Shown: positions 11,398 through 22,559 of the stretch, piece after piece
Position numbering within the stretch: the stretch's first letter is position 1
How the letters are laid out: every line of letters begins with the position of its first letter
Assembly: GCF_963678635.1 (NCBI RefSeq)
Contig: NC_087064.1
Span: forward strand, 46,855,346-46,919,345
Reading direction: 5' to 3'
DNA: 64,000 nt
Source of the DNA: Symsagittifera roscoffensis
Lineage: Eukaryota > Xenacoelomorpha > Acoela > Convolutidae
Notes under the pieces: generated by a model
What the model was told of the DNA's origin: nothing
Database searches by the model: none
What the model saw: only the letters and a program-made list of their open reading frames with translations
Position numbers and translations under genes: made by a program

Positions 11398-12306
11398 ATG
11401 TATTTAACTGAGAGTTCCTTTAACATGGGATCACGTTTTGAGAAAGATATGTATTCCTCGATGCTGGAAAAGATTTCCGACACCAATGTGAGACAGGTTT
11501 TCGATAAATTATTGACGGATCTGGGCAAAAAAGATGAGATTATTCTAGATCTTGAGAACAAAGTGGATGATTTGGAGCAAAGAGTATCTGCACAGGAAAG
11601 GTATTCTTCTAAGGATTGCCTAATTTTGGAGAACCTGCCAATAGTAAACAATCAGGTACCGTTGTCACATCAGGTATGCAATTTTTTGGCCCAATTTCTT
11701 CAGTATAAAACTAGCCCGAGTAATTTTAAAGCCTGTCACTTGCTTGGAACGTGGAAAAATATCAATTATCCCCCAGCTGTGATAGTTAAATTTTTATATT
11801 TTGGGGAAAAAAGTGAAATCTACAACAGAAAATCTTGGTTGGCTAACATTCGAAACCCGAATAACAACAAACAAATTTTTCTCAAGGAAAGGCTTCTACC
11901 GGCAGACCGTCTACTCAAACAATACGCTGATGATTTGGGTCTTGTAAATACCAGTCAGAATTGTCAGGTTAAAATGTTTAAAATGGACGACAGAGGAATT
12001 TACAAATTTTTTCCCGTTAGTTCGAAAAAGGCGATTGATGATATGAAACACTTAGCGACTAAGAAATCTGACAAATTTCAGTCGAAAACTGGAAAATCTA
12101 CGGAAAATTATAGTGTATCTGATTATGAAAGTAATACGACACCAATCAGAGCAAATAATATTCAACGGGCGGAGAATATTAAATCTATTCTGAAGCAATT
12201 ACGTGACTCCCCAGAGCAAGAAGGAGAACAATTATTGAGGCAATTATGCAAAAACAGAAAAACTCTTGCAGAATATGTTGTAAATCCCTACGAGGAAGGT
12301 TCATAG
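11398..12306 (+). CDS. ORF1 protein of the non-LTR retrotransposon
   Basis: An intact 302-codon ORF starting at ATG 11398. A second in-frame ATG (codon 10, MGSRFEKD) is also possible. Residues about 45-70 (DEIILDLENKVDDLEQRV) form a clear coiled coil with heptad spacing. This is followed by a stretch (CLILENLPIVNN) resembling the start of an RRM-like domain in LINE ORF1 proteins, a basic middle part with KERLLPADRLLKQYADDLG, and a polar C-terminal tail. Such proteins bind the element's RNA and form multimers in the ribonucleoprotein. No zinc knuckle is seen. It is the only long uninterrupted TE frame in the window, which suggests a fairly recent insertion. Confidence 0.75.
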   Translation: MYLTESSFNMGSRFEKDMYSSMLEKISDTNVRQVFDKLLTDLGKKDEIILDLENKVDDLEQRVSAQERYSSKDCLILENLPIVNNQVPLSHQVCNFLAQFLQYKTSPSNFKACHLLGTWKNINYPPAVIVKFLYFGEKSEIYNRKSWLANIRNPNNNKQIFLKERLLPADRLLKQYADDLGLVNTSQNCQVKMFKMDDRGIYKFFPVSSKKAIDDMKHLATKKSDKFQSKTGKSTENYSVSDYESNTTPIRANNIQRAENIKSILKQLRDSPEQEGEQLLRQLCKNRKTLAEYVVNPYEEGS

Positions 12307-12424
12307 TTATTCATACATTCTTGCATGCTCTATGGGGTTGGGATTGGTGAAGCATACAAGAATGTTTGAGCGTGGCTTGCAAGTCAGCGCCTAATTTTTT
12401 CTGTTTCTTTTTTTTTGTTGATAA

Positions 12425-15338
12425 ATGAGTAAATTATATTATCGAGAACTCCTAGAGGGGAGACAAGTGGGCGTATTAAATAGCAGTTTTCTTTTTTCTT
12501 GAATATTAGATCTTTGCGATGTCATTATGATGAGTTAAAAATTCTTATTGACGACTTTGAGGTTAAGCCACCAATAATAGCCCTTTGCGAGACATGGCTA
12601 ACGGACAATGATCCCTTATCAATTTATTCAGTTGAAGGCTACCAACCTATAATAACTACTAACAGAAAAGGTACTCGCGGAGGTGGTTGTGCATTTTTCG
12701 TTAGATCGGATTTAAAGGTGTCAAAATTGCAATTGGAATCAGATCTTGAGTTTCTAGCTATATCTGTTAAAAATGAAAAACATTCGAAAAATTTTATTGT
12801 TTTGTATAGAAAACCATCTTCTGCACTAAACGACTTTTTTGAAAAGCTAGAATCTTTCCTGGATACGGTGGCTACTTGGAAAAACCAAACAATAATATGT
12901 GGTGATTTTAACATAGATTCACTTGATGCTTCAATCACTAGTGAGAACTTTTTGACATTAATGAACTCATATGGGTTTCACCAACGCAACTTTGAACCCA
13001 CACGTGTTACATCTTCAAGTCAGTCTTGTATTGACTATAATTTTACCAATTCTTGTTTGAGCAAAATAAATACTTTAAAAACTGTAATCAGTGACCATTA
13101 CTCAATTTTACTTGAAATTGATGACTTTAAAAGTAAAAATGACATTAAAACACAGAGCGTTTTCCGAAACATAAATCCATTGAAAAATGACAAAAACCTG
13201 GTGGATTTCCTTTTCTTACTACATGAAAAACTCAATAAAATGCAAAGTTCACTAAACGCTGATGAGCAGATAACTTACATTGTAAACAGCTTAACACGTA
13301 TTTTAGATAAATTTTGCCCATTATCTCAGGTGAATAATAAAGCAAAACCAACTTGGATTACCCAGGATATTAAAAAGCAAATGCAAAAGAGAAACATGTT
13401 CTACAAAAAATGGATAATTGATCCAACTCCGACAAATTTAGAGAAATATAAATTGTCCCGAAATTTAACCACATCGCTAATAAGAAATTCGGAACTAAAA
13501 TTTTTCAAAAAAAAATCGAAAAATCGAAAAACAATAAAAGTATTTTTCAGGCATATAACGATTTCATACAAAGCAAAACATCTTCCAAAATAGAAGTTGA
13601 AGCTGATGTCTTCAATCAGTTTTTCGCACAAATTGGTAATAAATTAAGTGGTAAAAAAGTCAATCATAAAATTGCCTTAAGGCATGTTAAATCTGTACCT
13701 AATTTAATGGTTTTTCAGGAAATAACAACAAAAGAAGTTTTTGATACAATTATTCTTATTAAAAATAAGGGGTCTTCAGGTCCGGATGGTATAAGTAATC
13801 AAATTTTGAAACTCTCGTCGACGGTTATTAGCGAACCTTTGTCAAAGTTATTTAATCAATGTATAAAGCAAGGAACGTTCCCGAATGCACTAAAAATTGC
13901 AAAGGTGCTTCCGTTTTATAAAGATGGTAATTGTCAACTACCAGAAAGCTATAGACCAATAAGTTTACTCAATTCGATAAGCAAGGTTTTTGAAAAGATC
14001 ATTTTTGGCAAAATGTATAAGTTTCTAAGAAAATATCGAATTCTCACACCAGAGCAATACGGATTTCAACCTAAAAAAAAGTTGCGCTGATGCTCTATTA
14101 GAATTTACCGAGTTCATTCGAGAAGTTATTGATAAACGCCGTTACGGTGAAACATTTTTCATCGATTTTCAAAAAGCTTTCGATACAATAAACCATGAGC
14201 TACTTATTCTTAAGTTAGATAAGTATGGAATAAGGGGTAAACTGAACAAACTTATCCGGAGTTATTTAACTGATCGCAAACAATATGTTGCTTTTGACCA
14301 AAAAGAATCTCGAATAGAACATTCAACATGTGGCGTTCCGCAGGGTTCTGTTTTAGGACCTCTGTTGTTTCTAATCTTTATTAATGATCTTCCGATTGTT
14401 TGTAATACAATTAAACTAGTTTTATATGCAGATGATACAACTTTATGTTATTCAAGTACAACAAGGACAAATAAATTTGAAAACGAAATGAAAAATATTG
14501 AAAAATGGATTGATTGTAATGGCCTGACAATCAACTGTAAAAAGAGCGTTTTTATGAGTTTCGGTAAAAATGTTGAAATGATCAATGTATTTGGAGATAA
14601 TTTTCAATCGAACTACCAATTGCCTGTTAAATATTTGGGATTAAAAATTGACAATAAACTGAGTTTTAAGCAACATATATGTGGCATTGTTAAAAAGTTA
14701 TCAACTTTCTGTGGAATAGTTTACTATGTCGTGAAGTTTTTCCGAAAGCAAGTCTTCTGTTGTTCTACAGAGCATATGCTCAATCCGTAATTCAATATGG
14801 TATTCTTATTTATGGCAATACATATAAAACTCATCTCGATTCAATTTTAAAACTACAAAAACGCATCACGCGGGCTATATTCTTCAAACGCAAATTTGAA
14901 CCAATAACCCAATATATGAGTGAAAACAAAATTTATTCAGTCTTTAATATGTTTCTGAAGTCTCTCTTCAAAGAATTATTTGAAATTTTAAGATGCCCCG
15001 ATAAGAATAGTTTTTTGAGTTTATCGAGCCTAGAAACGCTTCCTCACACCCGCAGCAAGACTAAAAAACAAATTACAATCATAGCTTTTAAATCAAACGC
15101 CATGAAATTCTCTCTTAAACGTAGGCTAGCAATAGCATATAATTTTGTTTTTCAGAATAATTTACTTCCAAAAGATTTTTTCGAATTAAATAAATCAGAA
15201 CTGAACCGTTTTCGGGAATCTTTTTTCCGTAATTATATTTTGATAATGAATTCTTACACAAACTGCTCTTTAATTGATGCCCACTCTGGAGACTTTCTGT
15301 CTCTGCTCTTTAAGTTCTCGAGGTGTCCCACTCGATGA
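12425..15338 (+). pseudogene. ORF2 (endonuclease-reverse transcriptase), four frameshifts
   Basis: ORF2 probably starts at ATG 12425 (MSKLYYRELLEG). A shift in the T-rich tract 12487-12500 leads into the AP endonuclease (NIRSLRCH, ALCETWL, CGDFNIDSLDAS, and VISDHYSILLEI near 13090). A second shift falls in the A run at 13504-13513. The RT follows (GSSGPDGISNQ, LPESYRPISLLNS), a third shift in the A run near 14075-14083, then FFIDFQKAFDTINHE, CGVPQGSVLGPLLF and the catalytic VLYADDTTL near 14420. A fourth shift near 14740-14760 leads to the C-terminal part (RAYAQSVIQYGILIYG) and stop 15336-15338. All key EN and RT residues that I can see are retained; only the frame is broken. Confidence 0.8.
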
Positions 15339-15765
15339 GATGAAATTCTCTTTGGGTCACCCTCCATGCCTTATAATAGTATTCATTACTGTTGTAATGT
15401 AGATGGTAAATTAAATTAACACAAACTTATCGTGATCAACCTCAAAAACCAGGGGAGGTCGGAGGAGTGTTGAATTGTGCCCTTAAAATTCACGGTCACT
15501 TGCATAAGTCATTATTGATTAGTCCTGAGTAATTTCAGAGTGTGTTGCAACTATTGGTGCAACATAAATTTGCCTTACCTGTCGATAACTAAGTTATGTT
15601 TCCGCAAGTATGTGTCCTGCCCTGTAATCACCTTGCTACTTAGTATCTTGGAGCGCGAATCTTGTACACAAGGTATGCAAGTGACTCAATATAAGTGGCG
15701 TGTCTTCGGTTCCGGCGGTTCAACGAAGAGCACTAGTTTTGCTCTATACAAAAAAAAAACAGTAA
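15339..15765 (+). other. Short unassigned stretch before LTR 2
   Basis: It contains the probable 3' end of the non-LTR element and about 340 bp without a recognisable feature. The 81-codon frame here runs into the LTR and has no domain. Confidence 0.4.
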
Positions 15766-15822
15766 TGGAACCAGTTCTAAACTAGCATTTATAGACCAGT
15801 TATAATTATGATGGAATATCAC

Positions 15823-15829
15823 TATAAAA
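15823..15829 (+). promoter_or_regulatory. TATA box of LTR 2
   Basis: TATAAAA about 58 bp into the LTR. The same box sits at 9790-9796 in LTR 1. In LTR 3 the matching site reads TGTAAAG. Confidence 0.6.
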
Positions 15830-15882
15830 TATTTATAACTAACCAATCATATTCCATCTCTAACATTTACACTTATTTGTAA

Positions 15883-15910
15883 GTGCTGAAACTACTTGTA
15901 GTTTCAGCAC
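15883..15910 (+). other. LTR palindrome (12-bp stem, CTTG loop)
   Basis: GTGCTGAAACTA, loop CTTG, then TAGTTTCAGCAC: a perfect hairpin ending 12 bp before the poly(A) signal AATAAA at 15923-15928. Homologous palindromes at 9849-9876 and 63711-63738 show paired substitutions that keep base pairing. Confidence 0.8.
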
Positions 15911-16138
15911 CAGAACAATTTGAATAAAACTTAGAATACAGTTGTTCTCCTTCTGGCAACTAACTCACATAAACCAGTATACACTAGATCTGTTAAGACT
16001 AGGAGATATAAGAGTAACATTAAGATTGGTATTAGACTAAGAAGTTGCACGAATCTATCCGGCCGAAAATAAGATGAGCAGACGGTGTATCTCATCTGAA
16101 ATTACTCTATGAGTACAGCCAATTGTACTTAACTCATC

Positions 16139-16148
16139 TGGTGCGACC
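16139..16148 (+). other. Primer-binding site of LTR 2 element
   Basis: TGGTGCGACC begins two bases after the LTR end (TAACTCA, TC, TGG), the usual spacing for a tRNA primer-binding site. It predicts a tRNA ending GGTCGCACCA. I could not name that tRNA, and it is not the tRNA-Arg-like gene at 47603. Confidence 0.65.
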
Positions 16149-17444
16149 AAAAGTCTCGAACAAGACCTTAACTAACTTAGATTTAGAAAAAAAAGATTTT
16201 AGAATTAGACAATTGCAAAATTGCAAAAATGTTAGACGGAAAAGATAATTTAATAGAAATGTCTCTACGTCTCAATAGTTTTACGCCAAATTTTCAAACA
16301 ATACCAGAAATACCAGGTATTGAAACAAGACCAAGATCGTGGCGCGAAAGACAATCAGGAATGGGACTACTCTGCTACACGATAGTACGACGGAAACCGG
16401 AACAAACCTTTGTATTTAAAATACTTTATGCAGTAAATTTAAACTTTCGTTTACTGACATGAAATTTGAAGTAATCCATGAAGAAGCTTATTGGTGCTAA
16501 ACCTACTATCTATACAATAACGACGGACAAAAAGAACACAAGTCGTTTCCCCAAAAACTGCAGTAAAATAAAACTTTTTAAAAAAAAATTTATTAAATAC
16601 AAAATAAAAAAGTAAGTTAGTACAAAAATCATTGTTAGTTTAATAAATTAACTGATTTTTCTAATCCTATCTTCATCACCTGAAACATACAGCAACAATT
16701 CAAGAAACTAATGTAATCAAAAACTTAACTTCTCAATTTTTTTCATCTCAAACTTTCAAATTGAAAATTATCAAGGCTTATCCTTGTCTTTAGTAACTCC
16801 ACTTTCCTTTACTAAACAGATCATCATGGCTTTCCTGGGATCTTTCAAGTTAAATTAAACCTATATTTAATTTAAATTTTTTTATTGATCATCAAGGATT
16901 TCCTTGGATCACACAGAACAATTTTGTTCTCCCCTTTCCATAATTTCAAAAGTGTCTAAAACAAAATCAAACGTCGATTCACTACCCAACCCTTATCAAC
17001 GACCCAGGACTAATAGAAATTTTGATAAACAAACCATTTAAATTAAAATAAACAGTGAAGAACTTCAGTTACTCATCCTTCATTTGAGCCCTTCCTCTTA
17101 GATGACCCAGGCTAAAGCCCTTAACAAATTAGTAAGTCATTAAATAGTATCTAACGATCTAGTTGTGTTCTAACTATACCTGAAACTTGTGGATTGATTT
17201 CCTATTTTCCAACCCTCGGTCACAAAATCAAAGCCCTAGATAAGACTAAGTAGGATATTCATAGATTAAAACTTTTTCACGAGAAAAAAATCATTCTCAC
17301 GAATTTGATAAACTCTCTCTCCAACCCGTCAACCAACACAATCTATGCCCCAAGTTGAGATAACCACAAAAAACAGTAAGCACTAATAGTTTAGTAAATA
17401 AAAAACCCTAACCCTCAAATTTTGCATCAATCATCCTAAACCTT
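16149..17444 (+). other. Leader-like non-coding region of LTR 2 element
   Basis: About 1.3 kb of A/T- and C-rich sequence without a convincing frame. The 77-codon frame at 16229-16462 has no domain. This fits the untranslated leader of a retroelement, but nothing specific is recognised. Confidence 0.35.
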
Positions 17445-19018
17445 ATGTCAAGAGATAATCTAGGCAGCAAACAAACAATCGTATTACATAAATATTTAAT
17501 TAAAAACGAAAGATACGACCTTGTAATCACACCACACAGACAAACAATAGGAAAAATTAGATCAAAAAGGCAAACACAAAAAAAAGACAATCATATCAAA
17601 ACAAAAAAAAACAAATTACAAAAAGACGGTTTTCAATACAAAGACAGGCAGTCTTTGAATCAGAAACAAACACAATACAGGAAAACTAAGATTTAAGAAC
17701 CTCGATAAACAAAAATCACCCGATAGGCGACCAAATATATTTTTCCGAAAAGCCACACCTTTGTCAATAAAAGAAAGTTGCAAAATGAAAAAGTCATATA
17801 TCAACAAACCAATACGTTTATCTATATAATTGGAATCAACCAATAAGACATATTGAACGTTACACATAAACAATTTTACAATAAAAAACATGATCGAATA
17901 CAACGAAAACTTCGACGATAACTCGATACTCCCCTTTTTCATAAAACCACAAAATGATCCCGCCCGAGGACAAATATAAATTTGTTACCACGAAAAGGAA
18001 ATAGCCCATGTAAATAAGATTTTCCTGAAGAAAAAAAATAACGACAAATCCTTGACCAGTATCTCAAAGATATAGGTAACGTCACATCAAATTATGGTAT
18101 ATTTACAATCGAAAGTGCATCACTAAAACCAAATCACATAAAAAACCAAGTACAAACAGACGATATAGATATAGAATTCTCAAAAGTTTTTACAGATTAT
18201 CTAAAAACTATACAACACCAAAATTCACAATGAGCAAATTCAATATTCACAAACGATGTAATTGCAATCATCTATTGCTATCTATCCATAGTAGAATTAA
18301 GAGAAACACGAGTTGAGAAACTCACCAACTCAATCATTCCGACATACAGCTGTAAGACAAGAAATATGTACTCTCTCAAAATTTTTAAAAACAATCCGTG
18401 AAAACCTCACTAGTAATGAAATATCACGAAATGTTAAACAAGATCTAAAAAAGATACTAGCATGGTTTATGATTGATTAATTTGTCCACAACATTGATCT
18501 TATATCATTAGCAAGAAAGAGTTTTCGACCACAAAATTAAGACAATGAAACCTTATTGGCAGCTGAATAAGGTTTCATTGTTTGCAACAGATTATGTTTG
18601 GGACCCCGAATGGTCTCATCCATTGTTTATTATTATACCAACTGATATATCAAGTCAAGCAATTACCACAGTTTCCATCAATAGAGATTATGTTAGAATA
18701 ACTCCACTTACTATTGATGCAACACCTTTAAACTACATTTCATTATTCACTAACAGAACAGGAAACAATAGTTTAAGTTCCATATTTATTAATCAAAAAA
18801 ATTTGAATGGAACAAGAAGTCTTACACAACAAGATATTCAAGCTCCATCGCATTTCATATATGAAGAAATAGTTGAAACAATGCCAACTACAACGCAACA
18901 AAGCATCCAACTATTCATCCTACACTTACATCTTCAACGACGACTCAAAATAAATACAGAATCAACAATACATTTACAGAATCAACGTACGACTCAATAC
19001 AAATCGGCAAAACAATAA
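17445..19018 (+). pseudogene. Degenerate internal ORFs of LTR 2 element (gag position)
   Basis: An 83-codon Lys/Gln-rich piece lies at 17445-17696. Frame-hopping coding-like sequence follows to about 18500 (including DQYLKDIGNVTSNYGIFTI near 18055), then a 157-codon ORF at 18545-19018 with DPEWSHPLFIIIPTDIS and NGTRSLTQQDIQAP. By position after the 5' LTR this is where gag would be. No capsid or zinc-knuckle motif is visible, so the assignment is positional only. Confidence 0.3.
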
Positions 19019-19305
19019 TTGGAACATTGATCAACAAGATTTTTTCTATCAACCAGATCTTTTGGAACCATATACACGAAACTCCACCATAAATACTCCC
19101 TATCATTGGTACCACGAAACTTCAGAAATATCGCCCTAACAGACCTCATTTTGATCAACTTCGAGATCTAATTATCCACAAAGCCCAATTCAACACATAA
19201 GAACCCAACAGCCCAACATAGACGACACATACAAACAAATTATAGAACAACCACATACCACTAATTTTCGTTCTCAGAACAACCATCTTTTTAGCCCACG
19301 ATGAG

Positions 19306-19926
19306 CCGCCAAGTTGGATACCTCCATCGATCAATTTCCCACCCAGCTAACCTCTAGAACAACTTCGCCATCATCCCACTTTTTGTTTTCCCCCCATCTC
19401 AATCACCTCATTATAACAGTTCATCCAGCATGGAATCCGATACTAATTCCAACACAACAGTATGTACCACTATCTCCCAATTCAACAACTCCGATCGAAA
19501 CACCCGACGAATTTGCCAACTCTAAACCCAGTACATCTACATTTTCCCAACCTCCCTTTCAACCTATTCATTCCCATGTCAAAATTGAACCCCCTTCCCC
19601 TCCCTCTCCCATTTCATATGTTACACCCATATATTCCCCTCTAACCAGCGAACCATCCGAAAACAACGACCCAGACCACACACAAAGATCACATGAACTT
19701 GATAACTCCATAACACTACAACAACAATTACAACACCCTCAAACACTAACCACTCACCAACTCTCACGATCTATAACATCATCCAACCCATCAACCTCAA
19801 CTCCCTCATCAAATTATACACCTTTCCCAAAACCCGACTTCCTCATCAACCCCATCATTTAGTAACAAACGCGCTTACCGAACCTTTAAAAGAAAATTCC
19901 CAAATACCCCTTTCCCATCTAACCCA
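19306..19926 (+). repeat. Pro/Ser/Thr-rich segment, duplicate of 6372-6997
   Basis: A near-identical copy of the segment in the left element; the open frame 19314-19862 reads 182 codons here. The right edge (AACCCAG) is where identity to the left copy stops and the leftward gypsy element begins. Confidence 0.75.
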
Positions 19927-20399
19927 GCTCCACCTAACTTTAGATAGCAATTTTGTTTTGGCTCCCTTGCTGCTGTTCGTTTCTTCTCGCAACAAGTTTC
20001 CTTCACATCCCATGTCGTCTGTCTCCAACTCTGCCTCCCAATCGATTTGTTTAAATTTTCCAAGAATGTGGGGCTCGGTCCGTTTTTTCGTCGTGGTAAA
20101 TCCATCGGTCGAATTTTTTGTAATTTGACTAACTGAATGCTATTGCAGAACTGTGAGAAAAAATTCAGTTTTGTTGTATTCGGTTTTTTGCAGATCGTTT
20201 TTCGTTCTGGTCAAATTTTGTTCGGTTTTTGACGTGTCCGTTGCCAAAACAACCAAATTTGTCATTTTGACGTAACTTGAGCTGTTTGTGTTCGCAATTG
20301 TTCTAGTTTCGGTTGATCCCATTGCGTACATTTAGTCGACTGTTAAGGCAGCCTAACACCTCAATGGAGTTTGTCAGTTGACGCGACTCCGATCTTTTC

Positions 20400-20760
20400 T
20401 TTAAAATCTATTTATTACCAAGGGTCCTCCGACGGGTCTCTGGAAAGGTAGTCTACGATACCCATGTCCTCTCCGGGTAAACGTATGATTTCAAGTCGGA
20501 AAGATAACTACCCATTTACTCCTCTAGTCAGTCCAGACTGACAAGCTTTATTATCCTATTTACTCCTAATGCTGATAACAGAGCTGTCTAGTCTGTAACA
20601 ATCGTAAAGCCTTTTCCAAGGAGATTGTTCCGAACTTATCTGTTGTCCATATAACTGCTAGCAGTTCTAGCTCATTGGCTGAGTCATTCTTTTCCTGTTC
20701 ATTAGGGTAATCTTTTCTAGCACTGCCCCTAATCCCTCTTTGCTCGCATCGCATTTCACC
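20400..20760 (-). pseudogene. RNase H remnant of the leftward gypsy element
   Basis: A minus-strand frame at 20566-20754 carries NEQEKNDSANELELLAVIW, matching the conserved region around the second acidic residue of gypsy RNase H (usually Y-S-x-N-E-L-E-L-L-A-V-x-W). Further left, around 20400-20500, frames spell pieces of the region ending the domain (GHGYRRLPFQRPVG). Several shifts break it. Confidence 0.65.
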
Positions 20761-20839
20761 TTAATCCTCGCGATGGCCTGAAAAAATGGGTTTGTGAAAT
20801 ATACGCCAAAGCTTTTGTATGCACAGCTGACCATCTGAG

Positions 20840-21720
20840 CTTTGCGCCGGTTTTCTTACCTTTTTATTCGTTTGCTCTCCTCTTATTTTTTTAATGGTTG
20901 TCTTAGACCGTTTTTCAAGGTAGCTGCATTAGCTATGATTTTCGTCAAAAATTTCTGCAACCTAAATGTGATCTCAATGATTTTGGGGGTTTTCAGAGGT
21001 TTTAATTTCAAACTAGCTTATTTTCGTTGGTTTTGATTTTACCCCGTCAATTGGCAGTTGGTGCCTCAGCCAGTTAAAAATAGTTGATGGAAACTCGGAT
21101 TTCGATGCTTTCAATGCCAAGCTCTCTTTGTCTTACATTTCCATGACGGTTTTTACAAACAGGACGTGTAATTTTTCCCTCACTTTTGACACAACTACGA
21201 TGTCATCTAGAAAGCAAAACGTGCTCCTTGCACGATTTGGGGTACGGTCCATTGTTTTCTGGAACTCTGCTGTGATGTCGGCCAGATCGTAGAAACCGGT
21301 CAGGAAATGATGTGTCCCTGTAACATTGCCCTCATTGATGTTACAGTAAAATTGACTGGCTATTTCTGCAGCTAACTTGAGCTGGCTAAAAGCACACTCT
21401 AGATCTAGTACCGTAAAAAAACGTTCCTTCTTTTTTCTCGATAAAAATCTGACTCAACCCGTCTTTTTGTTCGTCCACGCTGGGCTTTTGAAACTTATTC
21501 TGGAACAACTGCCTACTGATGGGTTTCGCGTCTAAAGCCAATTTTTTTGCGTCAACTTTAAAACTGTATAACCAATAAGTGCAAAGAACAGTCGCTGGTA
21601 CATTTGCCATTTGTTTGTATATGCCCCTCCTTTAATAAGTTTTCTATTTTTGTTTCTGTTTTTGCTTGAACACGCATCGGGATATGTCTGCTTTTTACTG
21701 ATCCAGGCACACTGGAAAGT
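20840..21720 (-). pseudogene. Reverse transcriptase remnant of the leftward gypsy element
   Basis: Minus-strand frames carry the RT entry region (SRHIPMRVQAKTETKIENLL, near 21600-21690) and the catalytic box as F-L-D-D followed by IVVVSK at 21190-21213. Both catalytic Asp codons of the box are present. Frame changes occur between these blocks. Confidence 0.7.
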
Positions 21721-22059
21721 TAATTTGGATGTAATGAAATATTTTTTGATATTCCTTTGCAATTGAAGAGCTTTTGAACTTTCCAGCTAGCTCTTCTAAA
21801 TAGCCTCTTGGTTCTTCGTCCTCGCATTGCACTAGAACAAAACGGAGTTTTGGACGTGGTGCCGTCCTTTGGGGAGTAAAAATTCCTAGCTTTCCTTTTA
21901 GACCTAACCCTATGATGCATCTTGTTTTTCTTTCTGTTATCAACAGACATATTTTTGGAATAATCCAACCTGCTGATATCATTTTCATTTTCAAGGCTCA
22001 AAAACTTTTTATTCGTTTTTATTCTAGTCAACAAATTGCCTATTTTTGTTCAGCTTTTC

Positions 22060-22500
22060 CCCGGGGATTAGCTTTGCACCTGTGATGACTCCTGTATCTG
22101 CTTCGCTGTAGTCCAGTTGATGAAGGAAATTGAGTTCCCCGTATCCATCGTCATGTGAATAGTGTGGTTCGAGAGTCTCTTCCAGTTTCAACCTTTCAAT
22201 CTCTTAATCTCTTTGATTTGCAATTGCGCTGTGGCTTTTTTATTCTTACACGCATGACTCAATCTCGGCCGGTTATTGATAGCCATAACCATTATTGGAA
22301 ACCCCTCTGAAAAATTCGCTTTTTTTACTAAATTGCATTCCTCCCTTAATTCTTCCGATGAGTCGTTGGTGATCTCATTAACCTGTTTTGACCTACACGT
22401 TTTGGAAAAATGTTTGGCTTCATGCAGCTCCTGCAATGCTTTTACCATCGCCGGGCAGTTTTTTGAGTTAATTTTACCGAATTATCTACGCATCTAGTGC
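22060..22500 (-). pseudogene. Zinc-knuckle and aspartic protease remnant
   Basis: A minus frame at 22188-22448 reads NC-like sequence (a Cys-rich knuckle partly lost: HFSKTCRSKQVNEI). Just left of it another frame has MTMDTGNSISFINW, with the D-T-G of a retroviral-type aspartic protease at about 22136-22144. The order knuckle-protease-RT is the normal gypsy order. Confidence 0.65.
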
Positions 22501-22559
22501 ATGTTTTTTTTCATCTTCATCTCGTTCACAATTAGTGCACTTTTGTTTCTACGGTAGAT

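Larger units (their letters stand above)
11398..15338 (+). mobile_element. CR1/jockey-superfamily non-LTR retrotransposon
   Basis: Two-ORF layout: ORF1 (11398-12306) with coiled coil, then ORF2 with an apurinic endonuclease and a reverse transcriptase. The 5' boundary is unclear. The 3' boundary is probably shortly after the ORF2 stop, where a TTAAATTAAC-like tail at about 15400-15418 could be the terminus. The absence of LTRs, the order EN-RT, and the PQGSVLGPLLF and YADD motifs fit the CR1/L2/jockey group. A finer clade needs a tree. It lies between two LTRs of an unrelated family. Confidence 0.85.
15766..16136 (+). repeat. LTR copy 2 (5' LTR)
   Basis: 371 bp, TGGAACC...TAACTCA. From left to right it has a TATA box, a perfect 12-bp-stem palindrome, an AATAAA signal and a conserved right part. 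It is followed after two bases by a TGG-type primer-binding site, which makes it the 5' LTR of the element to its right. Confidence 0.85.
15766..19926 (+). mobile_element. Second copy of the left LTR retroelement family, deleted and decayed
   Basis: It begins with LTR 2 (15766-16136) and a primer-binding site. It then has about 1.3 kb of leader-like A/C-rich DNA, degenerate ORF pieces at 17445-19018, and the segment shared with the left element (19306-19926), where it stops abruptly against a leftward gypsy element. Pol is missing, so this is an internally deleted copy. The shared segment and LTR tie it to the element at 1-10109. Confidence 0.65.

Noticed and set aside
9734-16136. LTR 1 and LTR 2 as the two ends of one 6.4-kb element
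   Set aside because: The interior holds a non-LTR retrotransposon and no gag-pol, no primer-binding site follows LTR 1, while one does follow LTR 2. Two separate elements fit better, though a nested history cannot be excluded.
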